Shown here in pieces: positions 21,364-31,616 of a stretch of 64,000 bases of DNA (position 1 is the stretch's first letter; every line of letters starts with the position of its first letter). A model generated the notes under the pieces. The model was not told where the DNA came from, ran no database searches, and was given only the letters and a program-made list of their open reading frames with translations. This DNA comes from Symbiodinium natans (taxonomy: Eukaryota; Sar; Dinophyceae; Suessiales; Symbiodiniaceae): contig CAJNDS010001446.1 in the NCBI GenBank assembly GCA_905221605.1, positions 1 through 64,000 on the forward strand, in the 5' to 3' direction. Both the position numbers and the translations under genes were made by a program.

Positions 21364-22083
21364 CTTGCATCTACACCAGCCAAACCCTCACATGCGAGTC
21401 GTACTCCAAGTAAGGACAGGCCAAGCCACCAAACCGGCGGGGACCAGTGGTGTGGATGTACGTGCTGAGTTCGGGTGGGCCTTGACTCTGACTGAGATAA
21501 CATGACAACGCTACCGGCTCAAAGATATACATGCTGAACGTACGTGCGGGCAAGAGGAAACCTCTTCGCCACGCTGATAAAATCTGATAAACTGATTTCA
21601 AGATCATCGGCGCCGTCCCCGGCGTTTCCCAAGTAATCCAAGAACCGGAAACATCCGGAAGCGCATGGCACTGGGCGCTCACTGCGCACTCGCTGCGCTT
21701 TGCCGAGGAGCTGCTGGCCCAGGAGCTTTCGAATATGCGACAGCAGGTGGGTGCGGTGATCGCTGCCCTTCGTTCAGGCCTCAGGCTTTATAGGGTCTTA
21801 AACTCGCACCTTCCTGTTGGCAGTACGCAAATCATTCATTCGGCAACCAAAAGCTCATCAACCATTTCTGTAAGAATCTGACCATGCTGTGTCCTCAGGC
21901 GTGTTCAGACCCACAAAGCAACTTTTCTGCATGTGATTAAATCACCGAGCACAAGTCCTTGGAGAATGCAGAATGTAGCTCTCCGGGGTTGGGGGCGCCT
22001 CAGGATTTGCCCGTGCATGGGACCGAAAACCGAACGAAAGACAATGCTGCTCCGCCACGCCAATCTCGCACCCTGTCGGTGAC

Positions 22084-22208
22084 CCCAGACACAATATTCC
22101 ATGTCTAAGTCCAGGGGTCTGCTGTCGGCTGTTGAAGCGGCTGCTGCGCCACTGAAGCAGATTGCAAGGGGCTCATCCAGTAAGGTGCTGGGCTCCGGCT
22201 CTGCCTTG
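22084..22208 (-). CDS. Exon KAEPEPSTLLDEPL
   Basis: An acceptor (gtgtgctgactag) and a GT donor (gtcacc) bracket 41 codons: KAEPEPSTLLDEPLAICFSG, then AAAASTADSRPLDLDMEYCV. Acidic and Ala/Ser-rich, probably a linker. The frame stays open to 21905. It may belong to the gene with exons at 23.3-24.9 kb. Confidence 0.5.
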
Positions 22209-23308
22209 CTAGTCAGCACACATACATGGGCAGTGGACAATGGCCGAAGAAGGGGCCCTGCGTGCAAAAGCGTGCCAGGAACACGGACTTGCTTGGGGTG
22301 GAACGATCGAGTGCCTTGGCCAAGCGTGAAGGCGTTCTTCCTGGTTTCGCGTATGTGTATTCTCTTGAGTTCCACACACTTGGCGAATCGGTGACAGGTC
22401 CCTCTTGACCGCGGCTGGTGACTGGACCTGTCATTGCTTGTGTTGCCATCGACATTCTTTTCATGAGACTTGCCTCCATCAGAAACCACCCTCGAACTTA
22501 TTTCGCACCTCACCCACGATGCTGAGGAGGCCGCTGCTCTTGTGTGAAAGGATGGAGCCTGCCAGCAAGAGAACACGATCCGACGAACGTGTACAGCTCA
22601 GCCCCCTTCAGGGCCTACGGGGTAGTTTGCAGAGCAGCTGCGCGTCAGCGGAGACGCATGCTCCTCCCCACCTGAAGAGCACAAGTCACAATTGATTGGG
22701 CTTTGACTTATCCATCTGGTGCGAACACTACAGCCGACAGCCCTTATGTGGTTGGAATGCGGCGTGAATTTGGCCGCGGTGCATCTTCGTCTTTTTCGTG
22801 TTTTAGCTCGGTATTTGCGACACTTCCTTCACTTTTCCTCCCGTGCCATTTTGACCTCAGTTGTACACTTCTGTTTTTTTTCCATGCCTCATTTCTTGAC
22901 TCCATGTGTCCGTTTCCCTGGGTTCTTGCACATTTCGCACTTGAATGTTCCGCATACCATGTAGTTGCTCTTTGTTGCAGGGCATGTTCATGTTTGCTTT
23001 GTCGGGCCAAGGTGTCGGTTGAAGCTGTCTTGCGTGAGAGACCAAATGTTCAACACCATGGAAGCTGTACTGCATGGAGCGGCAGCTTTTCAAGGCGTAG
23101 CTGTGTCAAGATTTCCTCTCAAACTAGGCGAAAGGCTGACAGGGTGTCTCGGAGAGCATGCAGTCAAATTGCCCGTGGAAGCCTCAGACCAAATTCTGCA
23201 GGGCTGCATCAAGTAACTGTGGAGAAGGAACAAGACAAGAGACAAAAGTAACTCAGTGAAACTCAGCAAGACATGCCTGCATGGATCTCGCGGTCGCGGG
23301 ACTCGCAC

Positions 23309-23460
23309 CGCATATCTCATTGCATCACGAGCGGCCAGAGCGTGAAGCGGCATGTTGTGGATTTGCCGGGATGGTGTGGCATAGGGGCTGCTGAGTGCCA
23401 CTCTGGGCGATGCGGCGTCCAGACTTGCATCTATCCGTTGGCGCAGGCTGCTCCCCACAG
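23309..23460 (-). CDS. Exon LRQRIDASLDAASPRV
   Basis: Fifty codons between an acceptor (ctccccacag on the other strand) and a GT donor (gtgcga): LRQRIDASLDAASPRVALSS, then PYATPSRQIHNMPLHALAAR. The frame is open well beyond both ends. Unknown. Confidence 0.45.
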
Positions 23461-23552
23461 CTGTGCCAGGCACCTTCAGGCAGAAAGTTGGCGGGCCGGA
23501 GGCCTATGATGGCCTCTGCTCCGAGAACCCTTTGTGTGCCATGTGTGCCCAC

Positions 23553-23689
23553 CTTCAACTGCCCCGCCATGACGCGAATTAGGGCTTGCATTTGCACGAC
23601 CATCTTGGTCAAGTCGGACACCTGCTCGGCCGCACTTCGGCCGTGCTGTACGTCCTTCAACCAACTCTCCACCTTGGCTTTGAACTTGG
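23553..23689 (-). CDS. Coiled-coil exon AKFKAKVESWLKDVQ
   Basis: The acceptor gttcgcgaag and a GT donor (gtgggc) bracket 45 codons: AKFKAKVESWLKDVQHGRSA, then AEQVSDLTKMVVQMQALIRV. Heptad-like Val, Leu and Met spacing suggests a coiled coil. The donor is phase 0. Confidence 0.6.
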
Positions 23690-23901
23690 CTTCGCGAACG
23701 TGACGCAAGGGAAATCTCAAGTCTCAAGCAAAAAAGGACGTATATAATTACCAACCCTTGAGCAGCCAAAGCATGGGCGGAGCTGTGTTGGGTCATGTTT
23801 TCCTTCTTCCCCACTTGTGTTGAGGTCCCGTAGGGTATGACTAACTTGGAGGGTCATTCGGCAAGCACAATTCGAGACGTCCGACCGCAACAAAAATCCT
23901 G

Positions 23902-24186
23902 TCAGACTCGCCTGAGGCACTCGAGAAATCCAAATGCTGTAAGCTGGAGCATTTGGCGGTGCTCGAACGGTGCGTGAAATACATTTCCCAATATACCGAA
24001 GCGAAAGCCGAACCGAAGACTACGATTGGGATGCCGCGAGACATTGAAGCTTTCCCAGTCCATGATCTTCTGCCACATCGTGTCCGAGGTCTCTGTGGCC
24101 CTCCGCGGAGTTGCGGGCGCATTGGGCGCAGTGGACGCATTCGACAGGACGCGGTGCATGGGGCCGGATGCCTCTGACGGTCTCAA
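23902..24186 (-). CDS. Exon-like open frame
   Basis: The frame contains ATETSDTMWQKIMDWESFN, preceded by a Pro/Ala/Ser-rich part. Two other frames are also open here. Placed between better exons of the same strand, so probably exonic, with unresolved ends. Confidence 0.3.
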   Translation of the reverse strand: MRPSEASGPMHRVLSNASTAPNAPATPRRATETSDTMWQKIMDWESFNVSRHPNRSLRFGFRFGILGNVFHAPFEHRQMLQLTAFGFLECLRRV

Positions 24187-24335
24187 CCAAGCTTTGTTTC
24201 AGCTTTGAAGTTCTGATTGGGCCCACAATCGAGAGGTCTTGGCTTCAAGATTGGACAATCTTTGAATATGGTCAGCGCTTCAGCACATCGCAGGTGTTGC
24301 TTCAAACTTGCTGCTTCCAGCCTCTTACACGTGCC

Positions 24336-24611
24336 AAAGGAAGGTTGGGCCTTGGGGCTCAATTACAAGCGATCCCCGAGACAAGCCTTCGGGCTTGCAA
24401 GACAACATGGTCTTTGTGATATTGGGGTCATCCTGTACATCTCTGCTTTGTAGGCATTCGGAAGGGCGCAAGGGTGATATCCCAGAGTTTGCCTCCTTCG
24501 CAGGCGCCAGCGGCGGGCCACTTGCGTAACTTGCATTGCCTTCAGGTCGAAACTGCGGCATAGTCCTCGGCACAGGCACGTCTTCTGCATGCATGCGCTT
24601 TCGTGGAGCAC
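24336..24611 (-). CDS. Exon APRKRMHAEDVPVPR
   Basis: After acceptor gtggcag one frame reads APRKRMHAEDVPVPRTMPQ, then GPPLAPAKEANSGISPLRPS, then DVQDDPNITKTML. A second frame (VARRWRLRRRQTLGYHP) is also open. The Pro/Arg/Asp-rich frame fits a disordered region. Same strand as the neighbouring exons. Confidence 0.4.
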
Positions 24612-24780
24612 CTGCCACTTGTTGCCACTTTGCTCAGATACTAGCCACATGGGGCTGAAACAAAGCCCAGGCACTGCTTGCACACTGCCAGGGCTGGGCT
24701 CATGGTGATGCCCGCACCTCTGAGGGCTTCAGAACTCAAGTCACGGCATGTCACGACTGGGGTACACAGTGTACACACAC

Positions 24781-24941
24781 CACTGCAGGCCTTCTGGCTT
24801 CATCGTAGCTGCCTCCTCCTGCAGTTTAAGACACCGAGCAGCGATGTTCGCTGCCAGGGCTTCTTGCGGGGATGCCGAAGGTTTTGGAGTCAGAAGCAGC
24901 AAGGTGGCTCCAGGATCTAGGCTGGAACCCGTGACCTGAAG
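24781..24941 (-). CDS. Exon LQVTGSSLDPGATLL
   Basis: The acceptor cttgcttcgcaag and a GT donor (gtgtgt) bracket 53 codons: LQVTGSSLDPGATLLLLTPK, then PSASPQEALAANIAARCLKL, then QEEAATMKPEG. The second half is a likely helix. Probably the same gene as 23.3-24.6 kb. Not recognised. Confidence 0.55.
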
Positions 24942-25121
24942 CTTGCGAAGCAAGACAGAGATCTCGACAGAACAGAAAGCAGATCCGTACACTTAGGTCC
25001 TCTGGCCCTGTGGTTCAGCTCAAGAAGTTGACATAAGTTGACTCATGTGCATCCAAGGAAGCTGATGTCAGGCCGAAGCCCGTTCTCGGGCGATTGATGA
25101 CCATGGAAATCTGTCTCAAGC

Positions 25122-25230
25122 CTGCAGATTTCGAGCGTCAAACATCTCGCCATGTGAGCGGCTTGGCAAGTTTGAGCTGCCGAAGCTGCCTTCAGCGTGG
25201 CGGCGCAAGGGTTCAGGCGCCTGGGCAGTC
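25122..25230 (-). CDS. Exon TAQAPEPLRRHAEGS
   Basis: The acceptor ggggcttcccag is strong. Thirty-six codons follow: TAQAPEPLRRHAEGSFGSSN, then LPSRSHGEMFDARNLQ, ending before a GC donor (gcttga). A polar linker. Confidence 0.45.
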
Positions 25231-25654
25231 CTGGGAAGCCCCGAAGAGGCCAGTGAGGCCAGGAAGACCACGGTCAGCCTCAGCTCGACAAGAGCAGAGC
25301 AGAGCAAAGGCACAAAAACTCACAGCACTTCCTCGGCACTTTTGCCTCATGCCTCAGATCTCCTGCATCCAAGCCACGCGCCCATTTCATTGGCGTGGGC
25401 AGCCGTCAGCTCCAAGATGAAGTGGCTCGTGCCAAGCTGGCCTCTCACTGTTGGCTCGGGACGTATCTCATCGACTCATCCACTTCTTCGTTGCATCCGG
25501 GCTTTACGCGATATCTGCCGGAACCAAAGACTCAACCCACTTCGCTCCATCTCATGACCGACTTATCCACTTGCATTGGCAAGTAATGACAAACTCTGCT
25601 TCAAGCCTGGATCTCTTGATCGGCCTTGGAACTATCAGGCACGCAAAGCGCAAC

Positions 25655-25786
25655 CTGGAAAGGACCGCAACGACCGCTGCACAACGACCTGCACTGGAAA
25701 GCTTCTACCAGGCGGCGGTGCAGGCATTCGTCCACCCGGTCCAAGCACTGCTTCAGAGGCTCGCTGGTGCAAAGCAGCGCCTCCAC
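25655..25786 (-). CDS. Cys-rich exon
   Basis: The frame LLCTSEPLKQCLDRVDECLH, then RRLVEAFQCRSLCSGRCGPF, ends at a GT donor (gttgcg). Seven Cys in about 45 residues could be a small disulfide- or metal-stabilised unit. The acceptor is not clear, and a second frame is also open. Confidence 0.4.
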
Positions 25787-26245
25787 AGAGGCTACGGAGC
25801 GTCGCCAGACCGTATTTCCGCACGCTTTGCTAAAAAGTTGTCTCGAAGCACTTTGCAGCCCGCTATGTTCAAGCGTTTTACACCCCTGGCGCCATCAGAA
25901 AGTGCAGGCTCACAGCTGCTTCGCTGGCATTCGCTGGCCAGCTAAGTATGCGCTTCAGCCGACTTTATGCCGCCGCTCCCTTATAAAGGACGGCCCATAT
26001 ATACTTTTGGCAATGCGTAGCGGATGCCCGTGACATCTGGTGATGCGTGAGGACATGCAGTGGTGGACTTGACAGCAGCTGCCCTGCATACTGCTGCCAA
26101 GCTGCATTGTCATCTAAAGCGAAGGGGTCCTAAGGGAGATACACGCTGTTTACACGTTAATTTAACTGCTTAAGCAGCCTGTTGCCGTGGCCCACAAATG
26201 CCTCAAGTCAAACCGCAGGATGCAACCGCAAGAAAGAGCACAAAC

Positions 26246-26368
26246 CGAATTCTCAGACTTTGCTGAGGATTGAACTTTTTCAATCGTGGCAAATGGAACC
26301 GAAGTGTGCCGAGACTCAATGGGCTTGTCTGCAAGAGCATCCAACCACTGCATTTGCTGATTCTCATC
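26246..26368 (-). CDS. Exon DENQQMQWLDALADK
   Basis: A phase-0 exon of 41 codons with an acceptor (gagccgttcgcag) and a GT donor (gtttgt): DENQQMQWLDALADKPIESR, then HTSVPFATIEKVQSSAKSEN. Composition is clearly protein-like compared with the other five frames. Unknown family. Confidence 0.55.
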
Positions 26369-26905
26369 CTGCGAACGGCTCAGCATGGAAACGGAGACAA
26401 AGCATGGCAACACCAACGCGGCTGCGAATACTCAGTTGAATTGGCCGTCACTAGTCCCAACCCCCATCTTCTGTGCCTTAAAGTCCTAAGTGAAGCCTCT
26501 CCCTGTCCTCGCAGCACTGAAGCAATGACACTCCAAGACGCAGCAGCCGCTGTGCTGCAAGGCGTGCGGAACCTGTCCTCACATTGTAATGCTGGCAGGT
26601 TGAAGTTGGGAGCATGCAGGCTTGAAGAGAACGGGAGCGAATGCTTGCATCACTTCGCAACAACTGCTGCGAATAGCTACATGTCCCATTCTTCTCCAGG
26701 TAGCACTTCCACCATTCTTCCGCTAGCGATGACTAGCAAAAGCTCTTGGAAACTTGGAAAGGCACATCATATCGCAGGATGCTGGCCGCAAAAGCGCATT
26801 CAGCAGCCGTAGGCCCAGGTCAGAACCTGAGGTCGAAATGCACGTGATCCCACTTGTGATTCCACTGCTTCACTAGTTGCCTTTCAGCTCCCAATGCCAA
26901 ACATG

Positions 26906-27265
26906 CTAAACACGTCTCCAAAATAAGAAGTTGCAAAAATCTGCAGGTTTTGCGACAAGATCGATGTGTGGAAAGGCTGCTTTAGAGTGTTCGATCAAAT
27001 GCGTTTTTGTTTCTGGTTGATTACCTTTCTTAACCCTTGTTCCATGCCATGTTTCTAGGGCCTCGGACCTGTGTCTGCCTCCTTCCCCCTTCTCAAAGTA
27101 CATCGGCTTGAGGGATGGGGTTTGCCTCAGCACCCACCTTACACTCTCGAGGTCACTCCCAGCTATGACAGCTATGAGCTTCCAGGGGCTTTTGTGTGCC
27201 TGTCTTTCGTTCCAAGAATGAGGCGCTTGGAGTTCAGCTTGTTCGATTCGTCGAAATTTCCACAC
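26906..27265 (-). CDS. Open frame of 119 codons, charged
   Basis: The frame contains SPWKLIAVIAGSDLESVRWV, then EGGRHRSEALETWHGTRVKK, then SKAAFPHIDLVAKPADF. Length and balanced composition favour coding. The listed start is not an ATG, so it is an exon rather than a whole gene. The antisense frame 27071-27388 is also open. Unknown. Confidence 0.4.
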   Translation of the reverse strand: MWKFRRIEQAELQAPHSWNERQAHKSPWKLIAVIAGSDLESVRWVLRQTPSLKPMYFEKGEGGRHRSEALETWHGTRVKKGNQPETKTHLIEHSKAAFPHIDLVAKPADFCNFLFWRRV

Positions 27266-28064
27266 TCTCGTTCACAGGCGAAGACTTCGTCGGTTTTGTG
27301 CGAAAACCCAAGCCACGGCGATTTCGAAGGCTCGATTTTTGCCGAGCCGTGTGTAGGAGCCTCCGGCTCCTTACCGGATCGTTGCTGAATCTGGTGCGCT
27401 TAGCAATCTGAAGCATGCACCGTGTGACATCACCTTCGGCATCAAAGCCCGCGTGCAAGAACCTAAACAACTATACTCAACGCCCTACATGAAAACCTAC
27501 ATCCAAGATCATCCAAGCTTCTGCCGTAACATCCAACGAAGCTCCGGTGACCTTGTAGGACCTGAGATCTGCCCACAACCATCAGGCCTATGCTGCAGTT
27601 CTGCGTGCCGCCAAAGTGCCGGGTCCACCAGCCTGCAATTGAGATGTAAACGTAAAGGGTTGTAAAGCCCGCCCTCCCCCCCTCCCCCCACCCGCCCTGC
27701 CCCCATCCACCCTCCTCCCCGCGAGTACGGGATACTACAACCAAAAAGGGGAGTATTGCACCCAAAAAGCGGGATCTCACAACTGCTCATTGGTTTGAGT
27801 GCAAACCGGAAACTGTGATATCGCAACCGCTTATTAAGGTTACAAGCTACCAACTTTCCCAACCAGAGTTGGGGTCCTAACAGAACATCAAGTAACTCTG
27901 AAAACATCTTCAGTTTTGACATCTCTTATCTGCTTGGCCCCTGTCCTCCCTGGGTTGTCTAAACCCGATCAGCACTGCGAGGCTAAATCTTAGAGATTGA
28001 GTAACAAATGCCCAGAGGCAAAAGCACAGCTGCAGATTTTGCAGAGTGCGCTCGATGCCACAAG
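27266..28064. other. No assignable gene
   Basis: Includes a C-rich run (27668-27722) that is G-rich on the minus strand. A minus frame starting MSKLKMFSELLDVLLG at 27922 is open for 137 codons, but its second half is low-complexity Gly translated from the C-rich run. Confidence 0.35.
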
Positions 28065-28505
28065 AGGCGTTCGTTTCTCATTGATGTTGCATGTGGTTGC
28101 CCAGTGATTTTGTGGTTTTCTCATGGCGTTTCTGTGTTGTGGGCCACAGAATTCCCTACACCAGAAGCTTGCATACATAGATCTACTTCGTTTCTGCAAC
28201 ATTGATTGTTTTCATGTGTGGTTGCACAGTGATTTCATGGTTCGCCTGATTATTATGTGTTGCGGGCCACAGACCCTTCACCAGGATCTTGTAAACATGA
28301 ATTTATTTCGTTTCTGCAACACTCATTGATTTTACATCTGGTTGCCCAGTGACTTCGTGGTTTCCTCATGACTTGTATGTGCTGTGGGCCGCAGAATTCC
28401 CTACATCAGTAGCTTGTATAAATAAATTTACTTCGTTTCTGCAACATTGATTGCTTTCATATGCGATTGCCCAATGACTTCGTGGTTTTCTCATGATTTT
28501 TATCT
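28065..28505. repeat. About 120-bp tandem repeat, 3.5 copies
   Basis: The landmark ttcgtttctgcaac recurs at about 28189, 28307 and 28432 (spacing 118 and 125), each followed by a 'gttgcccagtgacttcgtggtt' variant and 'gggccacagaattccctacacca' variant. A diverged first copy begins near 28065. No reading frame is shared between copies. Confidence 0.9.
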
Positions 28506-28597
28506 CTTACCTCTTTAGGAAAAATCAGAAAGCTCTTCTACCTCGACCTCGAAGCTTGCAATAGCCAGGCACACCCTGAGAGGGTCGCCAGACTCTG

Positions 28598-28741
28598 CAA
28601 CATTCGCATGAGCCAGAATGGCCTCCGGTTGCTATATCCACCAACATGCGAGGCACTGGTTGTGCTATCCGCATTCTCAGGTCTCCTCGGTTGTAATAAC
28701 CACTTTCTTGGTTTTGGTATCCTCCATCTGGTTGTGTTATC
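28598..28741 (-). CDS. Gly/Tyr/Asn-rich exon
   Basis: The acceptor gagcttacag precedes ITQPDGGYQNQESGYYNRGD, then LRMRIAQPVPRMLVDIATGG, then CECC. A GC donor is possible at 28596-28597. The GGY/NQ/GYYN composition is that of RNA-binding or low-complexity proteins. The DNA also shows a weak internal repeat of 'ggttgt-atcc', so repeat expansion may explain part of it. Confidence 0.45.
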
Positions 28742-28791
28742 CTGTAAGCTCCCTCCTCCCCCCCCCAAACAAGCCACCGGCTAAGGGAATG

Positions 28792-29082
28792 CTAAGGGAT
28801 CAATGTGCGTGACAATGTGTTGGGCCTGCTCCTCCCTCCGAGGAATGCATAGATGTCCTGCGGAAATGCGCCGTCTGCCTTGCCACCGTATTCATGACAA
28901 CACGGAACTTCGAATAGAAGTGTCACGTGGTCAACTCTTACATGCAGCCTGTCCCACATAAACGAATGGGGATTCGCATGATACATTGCGACTATTTGCG
29001 ACGGAGGCCTCACGGCAGAGGACTCGCGGGACTCCGGAAGCTGCAGCGTCCGAGGCAAGACTGAACAGAGCGTCACTGACAT
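28792..29082 (-). CDS. Exon-like open frame MWDRLHVRVDHVTLLF
   Basis: The frame reads IVAMYHANPHSFMWDRLHV, then RVDHVTLLFEVPCCHEYGGK, then ADGAFPQDIYAFLGG, ending at TAG. An acceptor-like tttccgcag lies inside it, so it may be two exons in one frame. It could end the gene containing 28598-28741. Not recognised. Confidence 0.4.
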   Translation of the reverse strand: MSVTLCSVLPRTLQLPESRESSAVRPPSQIVAMYHANPHSFMWDRLHVRVDHVTLLFEVPCCHEYGGKADGAFPQDIYAFLGGRSRPNTLSRTLIP

Positions 29083-29451
29083 CCTCGGCTTCCTGGCAGC
29101 CTGTAGACACCAACACCAACAGACACCAACGCTTCTCGCAAATTCTTTGCGAACCTACTCCGTCCCGCCTGGGCCTTCATCTTCGGCAAAACCGTCTGTC
29201 ATCAGTGCATGTTTGGTCCGTTATGTCTTCGAGGTGTTCTAAACATCTTGGGCTGTGGCAAAGATATCAGAACTGCACAGATCAAGTTTCCAATCAATGT
29301 CACAGCAACTGCTAAAATGGATCGCTAGCGCTACCTACGACATGGAGTTAAGGCACACACAAGCTCTGGATCCCGAGCCCAAATGTCTAGGAAGGGCATA
29401 CTATTGCTCCATGCGTGCATCAACGGCTTTGTTCCTGCACGAAAAGTCATG

Positions 29452-29470
29452 CCCCCCCCCCCCCCCCCCC
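29452..29470. repeat. Homopolymer of 19 C
   Basis: An uninterrupted C run; its length may be unreliable in the assembly. Confidence 0.95.
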
Positions 29471-30136
29471 GCGTTCTTTTCCCTGCTCCTGCAAGTGGTG
29501 ATGTCGAGACTTCGGAACTAAATTGTTTGTACATAATCGCCCAAGGGCTTGCATCTTGCGGCCGCTTGCTCACAAATGCAGCTCATTATCATTGTCGGGC
29601 ACCTGCAGACTTGTGCAACGTCTCAGACTTCGCCAGCAATCTCACGCAGAGCAATCACGACAAGCCCCTCAGGTCTACATGCGCAGCTTGGCATGCCCCA
29701 TCGGGATTGCTGCCAGCAAGGAGATTTGGATGTGGGAGTCTTCGATCAACCAAACGGCCTTTGGGGACCGACTCATCGAGAAGGCTTTGCCTCTGCGCCA
29801 CCAGCCATGGCATGCATCCAGCAATACTCGCATGCAGCAACTAACTTCTTGGAGCTGCGGACTGCGCCCTCCGGAAGCCTGTCAAGTTCTCAGGCCTCAA
29901 CTCTGACCCACGGCCTCATCATGTCTTCCCAGAGGCTTATCCTTGGGATGCACTGCAGCTTGGCGAACTCGACGGCATGTCAAGAAGATGGCACATGGCC
30001 GACGCAAGCAAGTCCTTGCGGCCAACCGCGAGACTGCGCGCGTTAACTTTGTCAGCAGCGACGCCTTCAGAGCAAGCAGCTACATCTCGACTTTGCAGGT
30101 AGCCGGTAACCTTCATAACGGAACACTAATGCCAGC

Positions 30137-30205
30137 CTGGTCTTTGAGCTTCTGGGCTCGCTCGTGCGCCCGAGCCTCATACGCTGCCAAGCGATCCTGC
30201 TGAAC
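30137..30205 (-). CDS. Coiled-coil exon after the S74 domain
   Basis: The acceptor ccccgtgccag and a GC donor bracket 23 codons, phase 0 at both ends: VQQDRLAAYEARAHERAQKL, then KDQ. S74 domains usually end in a helical coiled coil that drives trimerisation, and this exon follows the VVYQDLIALL exon in phase. That makes it the expected C-terminal coil. Confidence 0.7.
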
Positions 30206-30277
30206 CTGGCACGGGGCACTTGAGTTTTGGGCATATTTAGGCTTAGCTCAAGATCCAGCATCTGCAAATCCCCGAGC

Positions 30278-30325
30278 CTGCGATGCCAAGGTGAGGAGTG
30301 CTATGAGGTCTTGATAGACGACATG
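30278..30325 (-). CDS. S74 domain exon 5 (HVVYQDLIALLTLASQ)
   Basis: A 48-bp, 16-codon phase-0 exon after acceptor ggatcgcaag and before a GC donor. HVVYQDLIALLTLASQ matches the long helix of S74 chaperones ('V-x-Y-x-D-L-I-A-x-L'). It lies downstream of the YGFLAQELEE exon, as it should in the domain. Confidence 0.82.
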
Positions 30326-30531
30326 CTTGCGATCCTCCGCGCAGTTTCTTCTCACGGAGGTTCTTGCACCGCTGTTGGTTGAAAGCGCGTTTTTTTGAAC
30401 GTACCAGTTTGGCATTGCAGATGTGCAACGTATTTGTGCTGTGGGATGCTTGTTCTTGCGTGTGTCAATGTTGATGTTGCATAGATTCTAGATACCTTCG
30501 GGGATCATCGCCAGCATCGTCAAAGCAAAAA

Positions 30532-30612
30532 TTATCCATCTTGAGCGTCCTTGTGACTTCGGACCAGTTCCGGCATGACCTCTTCAAGCTCTTGTGCCAG
30601 AAAGCCATACCT
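30532..30612 (-). CDS. S74 domain exon 4 (YGFLAQELEEVMPELV)
   Basis: After the acceptor cagctggcag the frame reads RYGFLAQELEEVMPELVR, then SHKDAQDG, before TAA at 30532-30534. This is the S74 signature '[RK]-[FY]-G-F-[IL]-A-[QD]-E-[LV]-E-x-[VL]-x-P-E-L-V'. The TAA is probably intronic: a donor before it (no GT is present, perhaps GA) would lead to the exon at 30278-30325. It is separated from exon 3 by 1.74 kb that contain a whole other gene. Confidence 0.82.
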   Translation of the reverse strand, partial: RYGFLAQELEEVMPELVRSHKDAQDG

Positions 30613-30742
30613 CTGCCAGCTGCAAAAAACACCACGCAACCCGCCGCCTACTCAATGGAGGGCACGGCCGACAATCATGCACACAAAAGTTCAGCTTAAG
30701 CTCAACAACAGCTTAACTTTAGTTCTCGAGCGCATTGCATTT

Positions 30743-31561
30743 TCAAGCTGCTCCGTACTTTGCTTGGTCCTCCCGCAACCGAAGAAACAAGCTTAGCATG
30801 CCATAGATCCTTTGATTGCCGCGCCCCGCTCGGCGAAACGCTGCCACCAGCCGGTCTATGTCATGCAGGCGAAGGTCCACGCCACGCTGCTGGGCACGTA
30901 CACCCAGCCTCTTCCATGCCAAGTCATGATTCACCTGCCGTGCCGCGAAGAACTCCGCAAGGACCAACAAAGTGTCAGCTCGGAGGGAAAGGCCCCGCCT
31001 GGCAACGTAGTCGGCGACTTGATATACGGGCCGCGCATCATCCACGTCCAGAATCAACAGGGCCTTTGCCAGCTCGGCGGCCATGTCCTGGTTGAAAGTG
31101 TGATCCAGGCGCAATCGCCTCGACTCCTCACAGAGAACCTCGAGCATACCGTCCTCCGGCCGCCATTTCAGCATGCCCAGAGCCGCCCAGATGCCAGTAA
31201 CGCCCTGTGCTGCAAAAGAAATCGCCCGCGTCTCCATGGCCTCGAGCATCAGCAAAAGGAGCCACTCCAGGAATCGCCGGTCGTCGGGCGTCAGTTTGCC
31301 AACAGCTTTCAACAGAATGCACAAGTTATGGCTTGACTCGGGCAAACTCTGCCCAAGCAGCAGTCTGCGGACTGATTGTTTCAGGATGACAACTTCTGAA
31401 GGCGACACGCGGTCAACGGCTGCCAGTCCCCAGGCATACATTGCCAAGTCCGGCAATGCGAACTCTTGCGCTCGATCACAGAGGGCATTACCGAGGGAGG
31501 CCCAAGCATGCTCATCATGGACAAGCGTCCTCCTGAGACTTCGACCAAGAACTACCACAAG
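30743..31561 (-). CDS. Helical-repeat protein, exon 2
   Basis: After the acceptor ttcctgtttag an open frame of about 272 codons ends at TGA (30743-30745). It is built of alpha-hairpin repeats with a recurring W-G/A-L signature: LPDLAMYAWGLAAVDRVSPS, TGIWAALGMLKW, DMAAELAKALLILDVDD, LRLHDIDRLVAAFRRA. This resembles the FASTK/RAP-associated and heptatricopeptide-type (HPR/OPR) organellar RNA-binding proteins of alveolates. No C-terminal RAP domain is visible, so the protein may lack it. Likely role: RNA processing or translation in the mitochondrion or plastid (inference). Confidence 0.72.
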   Translation of the reverse strand, partial: LVVVLGRSLRRTLVHDEHAWASLGNALCDRAQEFALPDLAMYAWGLAAVDRVSPSEVVILKQSVRRLLLGQSLPESSHNLCILLKAVGKLTPDDRRFLEWLLLLMLEAMETRAISFAAQGVTGIWAALGMLKWRPEDGMLEVLCEESRRLRLDHTFNQDMAAELAKALLILDVDDARPVYQVADYVARRGLSLRADTLLVLAEFFAARQVNHDLAWKRLGVRAQQRGVDLRLHDIDRLVAAFRRAGRGNQRIYGMLSLFLRLREDQAKYGAA

Positions 31562-31616
31562 CTAAACAGGAACGCAGAAGATACACGCTTTAAGAAAAAG
31601 AAAGCGATTTCAGTTC

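Noticed and set aside
29383-29573. Frames with poly-Pro or poly-Gly at 29452-29470
   Set aside because: Produced by the 19-C homopolymer, whose length is uncertain, so frame continuity across it means nothing.
29549-30046. 165-codon plus frame as a gene
   Set aside because: No ATG context, no domain, strand opposite to all well-supported exons, and composition typical of a chance frame in moderately GC-rich DNA.
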